This document shows positions 37,118 through 45,401 of a stretch of DNA of 55,890 nt, in pieces. The DNA is taken from contig JADGBE010000018.1 of assembly GCA_015231615.1 (NCBI GenBank), positions 1 to 55,890 on the forward strand. The letters run 5' to 3'. Position 1 is the stretch's first letter. The number at the start of each line of letters is the position of its first letter. Both the position numbers and the translations under genes were made by a program. The notes under the pieces were generated by a model that worked only from the letters and a program-made list of their open reading frames with translations, did no database searches and was not told where the DNA came from. Source of the DNA: Desulfamplus sp. (GTDB lineage Bacteria; Desulfobacterota; Desulfobacteria; Desulfobacterales; Desulfobacteraceae).

Positions 37118-37210
37118 ATAACTCTTCGAGTTTCAACTTTTGAATTATCGGCAATCTGTTTTTGATAACTCTTAGAGTCCAACCTTGAATTGTCGGCAAT
37201 TAGATTATCA
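37118..37210. repeat. Two imperfect 46-47 bp direct repeats in the nifI2-nifD gap
   Basis: Units at 37118-37163 and 37165-37210 both begin ATAACTCTT, contain a small GAGT-type dyad, and share TTGAATT-TCGGCAAT. They fill most of the 151-base gap and overlap the last codons of nifI2. No ORF is present. They may be a processing or regulatory segment in the leader of nifD. Confidence 0.55.
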
Positions 37211-37582
37211 GCTAATAGATTTTTCGCCGATCTCCCCTGTTCGCACCCTTACGGCATCAGCAATAGGAAGAACAAATATTTTCCCATCACCTGGTTTTCC
37301 AGTTTGATTAACTTCAATGATAGCCTGAATAACATCGTCAACCGACTCATCTTTAGAGACTACAGTAACCATGCGTTTGGGATAGAGTTTTCCTTTTTCT
37401 CCAAGAAGAGATGCAGCCTCTTCGTAACCAAGTCCAGCCCCTTCAAGGACTACTGGATTTATAAACCCCTTACCTCTGCCTTGTGCTTCGTGAACAAAAA
37501 ATGCGTCAATTCCAGCTTCGGTAAGAGCCTTTTTTGTCTGGTTCATCATATTCATGCGAACCACTGCAACTATCTCTTTCAT
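37208..37582 (-). CDS. nifI2: Nitrogen regulatory PII-like protein NifI2
   Basis: PII-family protein that, with NifI1, binds dinitrogenase and inhibits it after ammonium addition, with relief by 2-oxoglutarate and ATP. It has KEIVAVVRMNMMNQTKKALT, the NifI2-type T-loop region (GKGFINPVVLEGAGLGYEEA) and PGDGKIFVLPIADAVRVRTGE. ATG 37582 is used because GGGG lies 6 bases upstream; a TTG two codons earlier is unlikely. Located between nifI1 and nifD, the standard position in anaerobes. Confidence 0.94.
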   Translation of the reverse strand: MKEIVAVVRMNMMNQTKKALTEAGIDAFFVHEAQGRGKGFINPVVLEGAGLGYEEAASLLGEKGKLYPKRMVTVVSKDESVDDVIQAIIEVNQTGKPGDGKIFVLPIADAVRVRTGEIGEKSIS

Positions 37583-37601
37583 ATTCAACCCCTTATCAAC
37601 T

Positions 37602-37943
37602 TTAAAATTGGGATGCTGGCTCTTTTACTCCAGAACTGATTGTATAGACATCACGCACTTCAGATACAAATATCTTGCCGTCTCCAAATGCTCCCTTGCC
37701 GCTTGTTCTTGCTGTCTTCATTATGGTTTCAATTACAAAATCTTTATCAACAGCGTTGACTACACTCATAAGCATTGTCTTTGGTATTTCGTCATAGGTT
37801 ACTTCACCTATCTTGATGCCTCTCTGTTTTCCGCGTCCTGCAACCGAGTATTTGGTTACTGCTGGAAAACCTGCGTCCATAAGGGCTGCCAAAACTGCAT
37901 CAGACTTTTCGGGACGAATAATTGCTCTTATCATTATCATCAT
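37602..37943 (-). CDS. nifI1: Nitrogen regulatory PII-like protein NifI1
   Basis: Partner PII-like protein of NifI2. Motifs are RAIIRPEKSDAVLAALMDAG, the NifI1-type T-loop GIKIGEVTYDEIPKTMLMSV, and KGAFGDGKIFVSEVRDVYTI. AGGAG lies about 9 bases before the first of several in-frame ATGs (MMIMIRA). Length 113 is typical. The nifH-nifI1-nifI2-nifD order implies post-translational nitrogenase switch-off. Confidence 0.94.
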   Translation of the reverse strand: MMIMIRAIIRPEKSDAVLAALMDAGFPAVTKYSVAGRGKQRGIKIGEVTYDEIPKTMLMSVVNAVDKDFVIETIMKTARTSGKGAFGDGKIFVSEVRDVYTISSGVKEPASQF

Positions 37944-38041
37944 TATTATTTTCTCCTCATTTGTCTTATCTCGATTTATCGTGAAAACTGAATTTCCACG
38001 ATTCAGAATGATTGCAATAACTTTGAACTTCCTATTTAGCT

Positions 38042-38905
<864 letters not shown>

Positions 38906-38946
38906 TTAGTTTCTCGGCTCCTTTTTTCGCCGTTGTAAACACTAAT

Positions 38947-38965
38947 CGCAAATGACGTGCCAAGC
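38947..38965 (-). promoter_or_regulatory. Sigma-54 (-24/-12) promoter of the nif operon
   Basis: On the minus strand it reads TTGGCACG-TCAT-TTGCG, with GG at 38961-38960 and GC at 38949-38948 exactly ten bases apart, a near-consensus RpoN site. It gives a nifH leader of about 60 bases. Confidence 0.85.
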
Positions 38966-39466
38966 ATAAATATTGATTATTATATCCTTAAAAAACGGTA
39001 AGATATATTTTGTTGGTTCCAAAATTACGCATTTCACCAATAAAAATCTCCAATTCTTTTTTGAGATAAATCAACTTAAATGTATTTAAGCTACAAAAAA
39101 GGTAGGAGGCTTTGATTAGAACAATATTGTAATATCAATGTGGTTATATATACATGAGTGTAATTTGATTAATTGCAACGCCTTTTATTTATTAGGTATA
39201 TTTATTTATAACGTTAATTAAAATCTGTTAATAAGGCTTTAAAATAAATATGTTATGCTATTTTTTATTGCAAATAATGATGTTGGTCTGAAAAATGCAG
39301 AATACATTAAAAATGTAGAGGTATAAGTATTTTGTAGGGGTAGGATTTAAAACATATACTCCCAACGGTCATGAATTTCGTTATTATCAAAATGTTCGCC
39401 GATGGCTTTAGCTTGGGGCGACAAATAACATTAAAACTTCACAACAATTGAACAATTGAAAATATT
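38966..39466. other. Divergent nifH-nifA intergenic region
   Basis: About 590 bases separate the nifH and nifA starts. Apart from the sigma-54 promoter and the candidate NifA site, I see only AT-rich DNA with no ORF that looks coding. A clear promoter for nifA could not be identified. Confidence 0.5.
39139..39154. promoter_or_regulatory. Candidate NifA upstream activator sequence
   Basis: TGT-N10-ACA at 39139-39154, about 200 bases upstream of the predicted nifH transcription start. The motif matches the NifA site consensus; the surrounding AT-rich DNA raises the chance of a random match. Confidence 0.5.
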
Positions 39467-41098
39467 ATGCAATCTACCGAAGCTATTAAAATTAAGTTTG
39501 AACAGACTAAAGAATCAACAGAGAGATTTGAGTTGATGGCATTGCACAGCATAACGCAGCTTATAGGTGCGGCTGTCAATCTTGAGACCACACTTTTTAA
39601 TATTCTTAAAGTGCTTAATGATACTCTAAAGATGGAGAGAGCTACTTTGCTCTTGATAGATGAAGAGACTCAGCTTCTGACAATACGTGCATCTTGCGGT
39701 CTGTCAGCAGAGGAGGAGCTAAGAGGAGTGTATAAACCTGATGAAGGCATTTGTGGACAGATTTTCCAAAAGAGTTCGCCTTTTGTAGTGCCAGATATTC
39801 ACAGCGAACCAATGTTTTTAAATCGCACAGGTGCCAGAAGAATGTTTAGCAAGACAAAACTTTCATTTCTTGGTGTTCCGATTTTAGTCAGAGGCAATCC
39901 AGTAGGAGTTCTTACTGTTGACAGGCTTTTTGGTCCTGAAATCTCTTTTGAGGAAGATATAAGGTTTCTTACAGTTCTCTCAACCCTTATCGCTCAATTT
40001 CTCCAGTTACATGAGGAGATTCGTAGAAAAGAGGCAAGATTGAAAGAGGAGAACCGTTCATTAAAGGCAAAACTTCATAATTTGCATGATGGACACTTTA
40101 TTGTTGGACACTCCAAGCCAATGCAAGAGGTTTTTAGCATTATAGAAAAAATAGCAAAAAGCAATGTTACCGCCCTTTTACTTGGAGAATCAGGTACAGG
40201 AAAAGAGCTTGTTGCAAGGGCGATTCACGATTCAAGTATGCGAAAAGATAAAACATTCATAAAAATAAATTGTGCCGCCCTGCCTGAGACCTTGCTGGAA
40301 AGCGAACTATTCGGACACGAAAAAGGTGCATTTACAGGAGCTTATGCAGCACGTCAAGGCAGATTTGAGCTGGCTGACAACGGAACAATCTTTCTTGATG
40401 AATTAGGCGAAATGCCACTGACTTTGCAATCTAAGATACTAAGAGTTCTTCAGGAAAGACAGTTTGAGAGGATTGGCGGTACAAAAACAATTAATGTTGA
40501 TGTGCGTATAATTGCCGCTACTAATGTGAGTTTAGAGCAGGCTGTAAATGCTGGAAGATTCAGGGCTGATCTCTACTACAGGCTAAATGTTGTCCCTATA
40601 ATTCTGCCTCCTCTGCGAGATCGCAAGGAAGATATTCCTATTTTATTTAACCACTTTTTGCTTAAAAGCAATCAGCGAAATGGTAAGAATATCAAACTTA
40701 CATCAGAGCTTCTTGATTTTCTTATAAATTACAAGTGGCCCGGTAATGTAAGAGAGATGCAAAATATGGTTGAACGTATGGTTATTCTTGCAGAAAAGGA
40801 TCGTTTGACATTAGGCGATCTGCCTTATGAAGTGCGAAATTTTTCAGACGTTGAAGATGTAAGAGCAGTTGAAAAGAGTGCAAGCTCTATATCGTCTTTT
40901 GAAGAGAGGAATAGAAAAAAAGAACATAAAAACAATACAAAATTTTCTTTGCGAGATATTGAACGAACAGAGGTGGAATCAGCCCTTCGGCGTAATGGAT
41001 GGGTACAAATTCTTGCTGCAAAGGAACTTGGCATAACTCCTCGCCAGATGGGGTACAAAATTAAAAAACATAAACTCTCTCGTTTTGATGCTTATTAG
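39467..41098 (+). CDS. nifA: Nif-specific sigma-54 activator NifA
   Basis: Enhancer-binding activator of nif transcription. Residues ~25-185 are a GAF domain (LNDTLKMERATLLLIDEETQ, GVPILVRGNPVGVLTVDR). Residues ~205-440 are the AAA+ sigma-54 interaction domain with GESGTGKELVARAIH, ESELFGHEKGAFTGAY, NGTIFLDELGEM and KWPGNVREMQNMVER. The C-terminal Fis-type helix-turn-helix is ILAAKELGITPRQMGYKIKK. There is no Cys-rich linker between AAA+ and HTH, so it resembles the oxygen-tolerant NifA class. ATG 39467 lacks a clear ribosome site. Divergent from the nif operon and convergent with nifV. Confidence 0.92.
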   Translation: MQSTEAIKIKFEQTKESTERFELMALHSITQLIGAAVNLETTLFNILKVLNDTLKMERATLLLIDEETQLLTIRASCGLSAEEELRGVYKPDEGICGQIFQKSSPFVVPDIHSEPMFLNRTGARRMFSKTKLSFLGVPILVRGNPVGVLTVDRLFGPEISFEEDIRFLTVLSTLIAQFLQLHEEIRRKEARLKEENRSLKAKLHNLHDGHFIVGHSKPMQEVFSIIEKIAKSNVTALLLGESGTGKELVARAIHDSSMRKDKTFIKINCAALPETLLESELFGHEKGAFTGAYAARQGRFELADNGTIFLDELGEMPLTLQSKILRVLQERQFERIGGTKTINVDVRIIAATNVSLEQAVNAGRFRADLYYRLNVVPIILPPLRDRKEDIPILFNHFLLKSNQRNGKNIKLTSELLDFLINYKWPGNVREMQNMVERMVILAEKDRLTLGDLPYEVRNFSDVEDVRAVEKSASSISSFEERNRKKEHKNNTKFSLRDIERTEVESALRRNGWVQILAAKELGITPRQMGYKIKKHKLSRFDAY

Positions 41099-41135
41099 TT
41101 CTTTTTGCAAAACTCACAAAACTCGAATACTCCTT

Positions 41136-41180
41136 GTAGCCAGCGATAAATCGAACGGCTAAAATTTAACAAAAGTCCAC
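41136..41180. repeat. Degenerate copy of the multi-hairpin repeat
   Basis: Contains GTAGCC-AGCGATAAATCG-A-ACGGCTAAA followed by AGTCCACTAAAGG, which matches the reverse complement of 45349-45402 with a few changes. It lies between the convergent nifA and nifV stops. Confidence 0.6.
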
Positions 41181-41188
41181 TAAAGGTG

Positions 41189-42175
41189 TTAGAATTTCAT
41201 AGCCTGACACCCACTTTTTGCTCCAAATATAAATCTTCTTTCTGCCCCAACACTTTCAGGTGGATATGGTTCGTAGGTTTTAACATTTTTTTTTAATCCA
41301 TGAAGGTGAAGACCAGTTTCGCATGTAAATATATCATTACCTACAATTGGTCTTCCCCTTTCAATAGAGAGCAAAGCAATTGAAGCAACGTAAGTTGATA
41401 GCTCTTTTAGGTATTGGATTGACATTTTACAATATTTTGTCTGCATAGTAAGATATACAGCAAGTTCCTCAAGTCTTGCACACCCTGATCTTTCTCCAAG
41501 TCCAAGAACAGTTGCATCTGCCCATGTAGCACCTGATTCTAAAGCTGCAACTGCATTGGCTGTAGCCATACCAAAATCGTTATGAGTATGAACTGCTATT
41601 TCACATTTTGAGCTAATCGTTTTTACCGATCTAACAAGATTGCTCATTTTCTTAGGCGAACTTATTCCAACTGTATCTGCTAATCGTATCCTCTCAGCTC
41701 CATGTTTCGATGCAACAGTTGCCAATTCAGTGATAAATTCTATATCAGCTCTTGTTGCATCTTCAAAGCCAACAGAAACTCTAAGACCCAATTCACGAGC
41801 AAAATTTATTGAATCAGATAATTTATTTTTTGCCCATTCGCGAGTTTTATTGAATTTTGCTTTAAGGTGTAAATCTGATACTGGAATAGACAGCGACAAA
41901 ATATCAGGCTTGAGTTTAGCTGCATATTTAATATCACCTTCTTTGCACCTACTCCACAGCGATATATTAAGGCTTGGCAAATTGGTTCTACAATAATCAA
42001 CAATAGTGTCCAGATTACCAATAAGAGGCGATGCTATTCCAATTTCAGCCTCAGCAACCCCAATTCTTGCTAATCTATTGAGAATATTTTTCTTTTGAAC
42101 AATAGTGAATGAGACCCCAGGAGTTTGCTCTCCTTCTCTGAGAGTTGAATCAATAATTCTATATTCCTTTGGCAT
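41189..42175 (-). CDS. nifV: Homocitrate synthase NifV
   Basis: Condenses acetyl-CoA and 2-oxoglutarate to homocitrate, the organic ligand of FeMo-cofactor. DRE-TIM metallolyase motifs are IIDSTLREGEQTPGVSF near the N-terminus, RLADTVGISSP, and the metal-binding HTHNDFGMATANAVAAL; GLGERSGCARLEELAVYL follows. ATG 42175 (MPKEYRIIDS) has AGGGGG about 6 bases upstream; the ATG at 42208 lacks a ribosome site. At 328 residues it is slightly shorter than many NifV (about 380). Location beside nifA supports NifV over a leucine-pathway 2-isopropylmalate synthase. Confidence 0.92.
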   Translation of the reverse strand: MPKEYRIIDSTLREGEQTPGVSFTIVQKKNILNRLARIGVAEAEIGIASPLIGNLDTIVDYCRTNLPSLNISLWSRCKEGDIKYAAKLKPDILSLSIPVSDLHLKAKFNKTREWAKNKLSDSINFARELGLRVSVGFEDATRADIEFITELATVASKHGAERIRLADTVGISSPKKMSNLVRSVKTISSKCEIAVHTHNDFGMATANAVAALESGATWADATVLGLGERSGCARLEELAVYLTMQTKYCKMSIQYLKELSTYVASIALLSIERGRPIVGNDIFTCETGLHLHGLKKNVKTYEPYPPESVGAERRFIFGAKSGCQAMKF

Positions 42176-42271
42176 ACCCGCCCCCTGTGTTATAATTGCA
42201 AACCTCATATAATAAAAAATGCTTCATTTTTAGAACCGCTAAAGCTGTGGTGTATTATATTTCGTGCAAAA

Positions 42272-42331
42272 TTTGAATTGACTCCTTGATTTTACTGGAT
42301 AAAAAATGGGTTTTGCAGGATGTCAATTAAA
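42272..42331. repeat. Dispersed intergenic repeat (TGCAGGA family), copy C
   Basis: Begins TTGAATTGACTCCTTGATTT, continues with TACTGGATAAAAAATGGG and ends TTTTGCAGGATGTCAATT. Its reverse complement matches 2081-2131 nearly base for base. It lies in the 367-base gap between nifV and the TetR gene. Confidence 0.65.
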
Positions 42332-42446
42332 CCCGAGTTTGCAATAAAATTTAGCAAGTTTAATGCCAAATATCCAAGTTTACAGCTCTGCAATAAATTT
42401 TTTCCTGTAAATAATTCCGTGCTATTAGCCATACTCAAAAAAATAC

Positions 42447-42485
42447 TTGACATCTTAATTTATTTAATTAGAATATCAATTCTAA
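42447..42485 (+). promoter_or_regulatory. Promoter with overlapping operator-like dyad upstream of TetR gene
   Basis: TTGACA at 42447-42452, a 16-base spacer and TAGAAT at 42469-42474. Overlapping the -10 is the dyad TTAGAAT-ATCA-ATTCTAA at 42468-42485, a plausible autoregulatory operator of the TetR protein; a further TTAGAAT half site lies at 42508. Confidence 0.55.
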
Positions 42486-42542
42486 AATTGAAACTAAACT
42501 CTAAGGCTTAGAATTATAATTTAGTTAGCATGGAGAATAACA

Positions 42543-43295
42543 ATGAATATATCACGCAAAGAGAGAGATGACCAAAGGCGTCGAGATGAAATTCTTGATG
42601 CTGCTCTCTCAATATTTGCTACTCAGGGTTTTCATGGTGCAACTATGGCACAGATAAGTCAGGAAGCCCAATATCCACTTGGAACAATTTATAAATATTT
42701 CTCCAGTAAAAAACAGATATACCACGATCTTGTTATGGAGAGAGTTCAGCAGTTAGGTCAAATACTTTTATCTATAACTAATCGGCAAGAGATAACTTCT
42801 AAAGAAAAACTTAAACAATCTCTATTTGCAAAGACAAAATTTTACAGAAGCAACAGCGATTTTATTCGTATTTACATATCAGAGAGAAGCAATCTTGATG
42901 CTGTGATGATACCTAAATTGAATGAAAAGGTAAATCGAATGCACGAAAAGATGATAACTCTGTTTCAAAAAATTTTTGAACAAGGAATGGAAAATGGTGA
43001 ATTTAAGCCATATCCTCCAAAAGAGATGGCAACTCTTTTTACTGAAATTGCCCACTCTGTAGCGTGGTCATCTCTGTTCCCTAATGTAAATGTAGATAAG
43101 AATAACGGCGTCAAACAAAATATAAAGGATAATAACAGCAACGCAAATATAAAAGATGGAAGCAATAAACGAAGTATAAAGGATAATGTAGTTAATCCAA
43201 GTATAGATGAGATAAAAGATGATGACGAAATCTTAAATCAAAGACTTAACATGATTTTTGATATGTTTATGAATGGTGTATCTAAGGCAATATAA
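42543..43295 (+). CDS. TetR/AcrR family transcriptional regulator
   Basis: One-component repressor. The N-terminal helix-turn-helix is ILDAALSIFATQGFHGATMAQISQEAQYPLGTIYKYFSSK (about residues 16-56), followed by a helical ligand-binding domain. An Asn/Lys/Asp-rich insert with repeated xIKDxxSN units (about residues 183-225) interrupts the C-terminal part before the final helix QRLNMIFDMFMNGVSKAI. GGAG lies 7 bases before the ATG. It precedes an acyl-CoA dehydrogenase by 155 bases, so by analogy with FadR/PsrA-type regulators it may sense an acyl-CoA (inference). Confidence 0.88.
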   Translation: MNISRKERDDQRRRDEILDAALSIFATQGFHGATMAQISQEAQYPLGTIYKYFSSKKQIYHDLVMERVQQLGQILLSITNRQEITSKEKLKQSLFAKTKFYRSNSDFIRIYISERSNLDAVMIPKLNEKVNRMHEKMITLFQKIFEQGMENGEFKPYPPKEMATLFTEIAHSVAWSSLFPNVNVDKNNGVKQNIKDNNSNANIKDGSNKRSIKDNVVNPSIDEIKDDDEILNQRLNMIFDMFMNGVSKAI

Positions 43296-43450
43296 GTTTA
43301 TAAGTAGTTGCTAAGTCTATAGGAATAATATCCGTTTTTATATAGATATGCACCTAAAAGATTAAAAAATTTTAATAAATAGATAAATAAGTATTATAAA
43401 TAAATGAGAGTTATATAAATAAAAACCCAAATAACAGGAGAATAGAAAAA

Positions 43451-45262
43451 ATGGCACAAGCAGTTGCAGATAGAAGAGATCAAGATTTTTTGCTTCATGA
43501 AGTTTTGAATATTTCAGATTTATCAAAATATGAAGTGTATCAAGATTACAATAAAAAGACCATTGACATGGTTGTAAATGAAGCACGTAATTTTGCTATC
43601 AAAGAGATTTTACCGACACAAGAAGATGGAGACAAAAACGGGTGTGTTTTAGAAAATGGTCAGGTTCGCCCACCAGAATCATACCGCAAACCTTATAAAC
43701 TCTTTTGCGAAGGAGAGTGGGTTGCAATGTGCGATGATCCTGAATATGGTGGGCAAGGTATGCCAAAAGTTCTATCAATGGTTGCTTCTGAGATGTTTAC
43801 TGGTGCTAACTGTTCATTCTTGATGTATCCGGGATTAACTCATGGGGCTGGAAAACTTGTTGAAGAGTTTGGAACAGATGAACAGAAGAAAAAATATCTT
43901 AAAAATCTCTACACGGGCAAATGGACAGGCACAATGTGCTTAACTGAACCAGAAGCAGGATCAGATGTCGGAGCTTTGACATCTTCAGCTAAGAAAAATC
44001 CTGATGGAACCTACTCAATTACAGGCAACAAAATTTTTATATCTGGTGGAGATCACGATTTAACAGAAAATATAATTCATCCTGTTCTTGCAAGAATTGA
44101 GGGGGCGCCAGCTGGAACAAAGGGAATTTCTCTATTTCTCGTGCCAAAGTATAGAATAAATCCTGATGGTTCTGTTGGTGAAAGAAATGACGTTGAGTGC
44201 GTTGGAATAGAAGAGAAAATGGGGCTTCATGGTAACAGCACTGCATCACTTGCTTTTGGTTCAAAAGGCAACTGCATCGGAGAACTACTTGGCGAAGAGA
44301 ACAAAGGCATGAAGGCAATGTTTGTTATGATGAATGAAGCCCGTCTTGGAACTGGTCTCCAAGGGTTTGGATTTGCTACGGCATCATATATGAATGCTGT
44401 CAATTATGCAAAACAGAGAGTGCAGGGAAGTGATTTAATGAAGACTTTTGAGGCAAATTCTCCAGCAGTCCCAATTATCAAACATCCTGATGTTAAACGT
44501 CAGCTTATCTCAATGAAAGCATACGTAGATGGAATGAGAACCCTGCTTTATTACGTGAGTTATCTATTTGACAAGGTGAAAACTGCTGACAATGAGAAAG
44601 ATAAGGCAAAATATCAGGGTCTAATCGAACTTCTGACACCTGTATTAAAGGCATACTGCACAGACCGCTCATTTGAAGTGTGTGTTCAGGGTATTCAAGT
44701 ATATGGCGGATATGGTTACATTCAAGAATATCCACAGGAGAGACTGCTCAGGGACTGCAAAGTAACAAGCATCTATGAGGGGACAAATGGAATTCAGGCA
44801 ATGGATCTCTTAGGAAGAAAACTTGGTATGAACAAAGGCAAACATTTCATGGATTTTCTTGGTGAGATGAATAAAACAATTGCTGCTGCAAAAGAGATCG
44901 ATATATTAAAGGATATGGCAGCAAAAGTTGAAAAAGCTGTAAACCGTCTCGGTGAAGTTGCTATGCACATGGGCATGACAGCTATGTCTCCAAAAGTGCT
45001 TGATGCTTTTGCAACTGCCCACCCGTTCCTTGATGTTACAGGCGATGTTTGCATGGCTTGGTTTGAGCTTTGGAGAGCAGTTGTTGCAGCTCCTAAAATT
45101 GCAACTGCAAAGAAAAAAGATGAGGCTTTCTATGTGGGTCAGGTCAAGACAGCAGAGTATTTCATAACATATATTCTGCCAGCCACACTTGGCAAAATGG
45201 ACGCTTTGACTGCTGGTATCCCTGCTATTATGGAGATGCCTGAAGATGCGTTTATTGGGTAA
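43451..45262 (+). CDS. Acyl-CoA dehydrogenase, large (about 600-residue) type
   Basis: FAD-dependent acyl-CoA dehydrogenase of the long DmdC/FadE5-like class. Family motifs include MCLTEPEAGSDVGALTSSA (flavin/substrate contact), KIFISGGDHDLTENI, GIEEKMGLHGNSTASLAFG, MMNEARLGTGLQGFG and QVYGGYGYIQEYPQERLLRD followed by TSIYEGTNGIQAMDLLGRKL; the catalytic Glu is expected in IYEGTN. The C-terminal extension of ~130 residues is typical of the class. AGGAGA lies about 9 bases before the ATG. Probably regulated by the adjacent TetR protein; supports fatty acid or related acyl-CoA oxidation. Confidence 0.93.
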   Translation: MAQAVADRRDQDFLLHEVLNISDLSKYEVYQDYNKKTIDMVVNEARNFAIKEILPTQEDGDKNGCVLENGQVRPPESYRKPYKLFCEGEWVAMCDDPEYGGQGMPKVLSMVASEMFTGANCSFLMYPGLTHGAGKLVEEFGTDEQKKKYLKNLYTGKWTGTMCLTEPEAGSDVGALTSSAKKNPDGTYSITGNKIFISGGDHDLTENIIHPVLARIEGAPAGTKGISLFLVPKYRINPDGSVGERNDVECVGIEEKMGLHGNSTASLAFGSKGNCIGELLGEENKGMKAMFVMMNEARLGTGLQGFGFATASYMNAVNYAKQRVQGSDLMKTFEANSPAVPIIKHPDVKRQLISMKAYVDGMRTLLYYVSYLFDKVKTADNEKDKAKYQGLIELLTPVLKAYCTDRSFEVCVQGIQVYGGYGYIQEYPQERLLRDCKVTSIYEGTNGIQAMDLLGRKLGMNKGKHFMDFLGEMNKTIAAAKEIDILKDMAAKVEKAVNRLGEVAMHMGMTAMSPKVLDAFATAHPFLDVTGDVCMAWFELWRAVVAAPKIATAKKKDEAFYVGQVKTAEYFITYILPATLGKMDALTAGIPAIMEMPEDAFIG

Positions 45263-45285
45263 TATTCTCAATATATAATCTATAC

Positions 45286-45401
45286 AGCCCTGAAATAAAT
45301 TTCAGGGCTAACATAACAGAAGTCGGCTAAAGCCGACTATAATATTAATCCACTTTAGTGGACTTTGTTATCCTTTAGCCGTGCGATTTATCGCTCGGCT
45401 A
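45286..45401. repeat. Array of four consecutive two-base-loop palindromes
   Basis: Hairpins at 45286-45309 (AGCCCTGAAAT arms), 45321-45338 (AGTCGGCT arms), 45349-45362 (TCCACT arms) and 45376-45401 (TAGCCG-T-GCGAT arms). Each has an AA or TT centre. The last overlaps the stop region of the CoA-transferase fusion gene. The first is well placed as a 3' end for the acyl-CoA dehydrogenase transcript. A degenerate copy of the last two occurs at 41136-41180. Confidence 0.75.

Noticed and set aside
37118..37210. Possible CRISPR-like array
   Set aside because: Only two imperfect contiguous repeats with no spacers and no cas genes in the window.
39081..39095. Second NifA-like site TGT...ACA
   Set aside because: The spacing is nine bases instead of ten, so it does not fit the NifA consensus.
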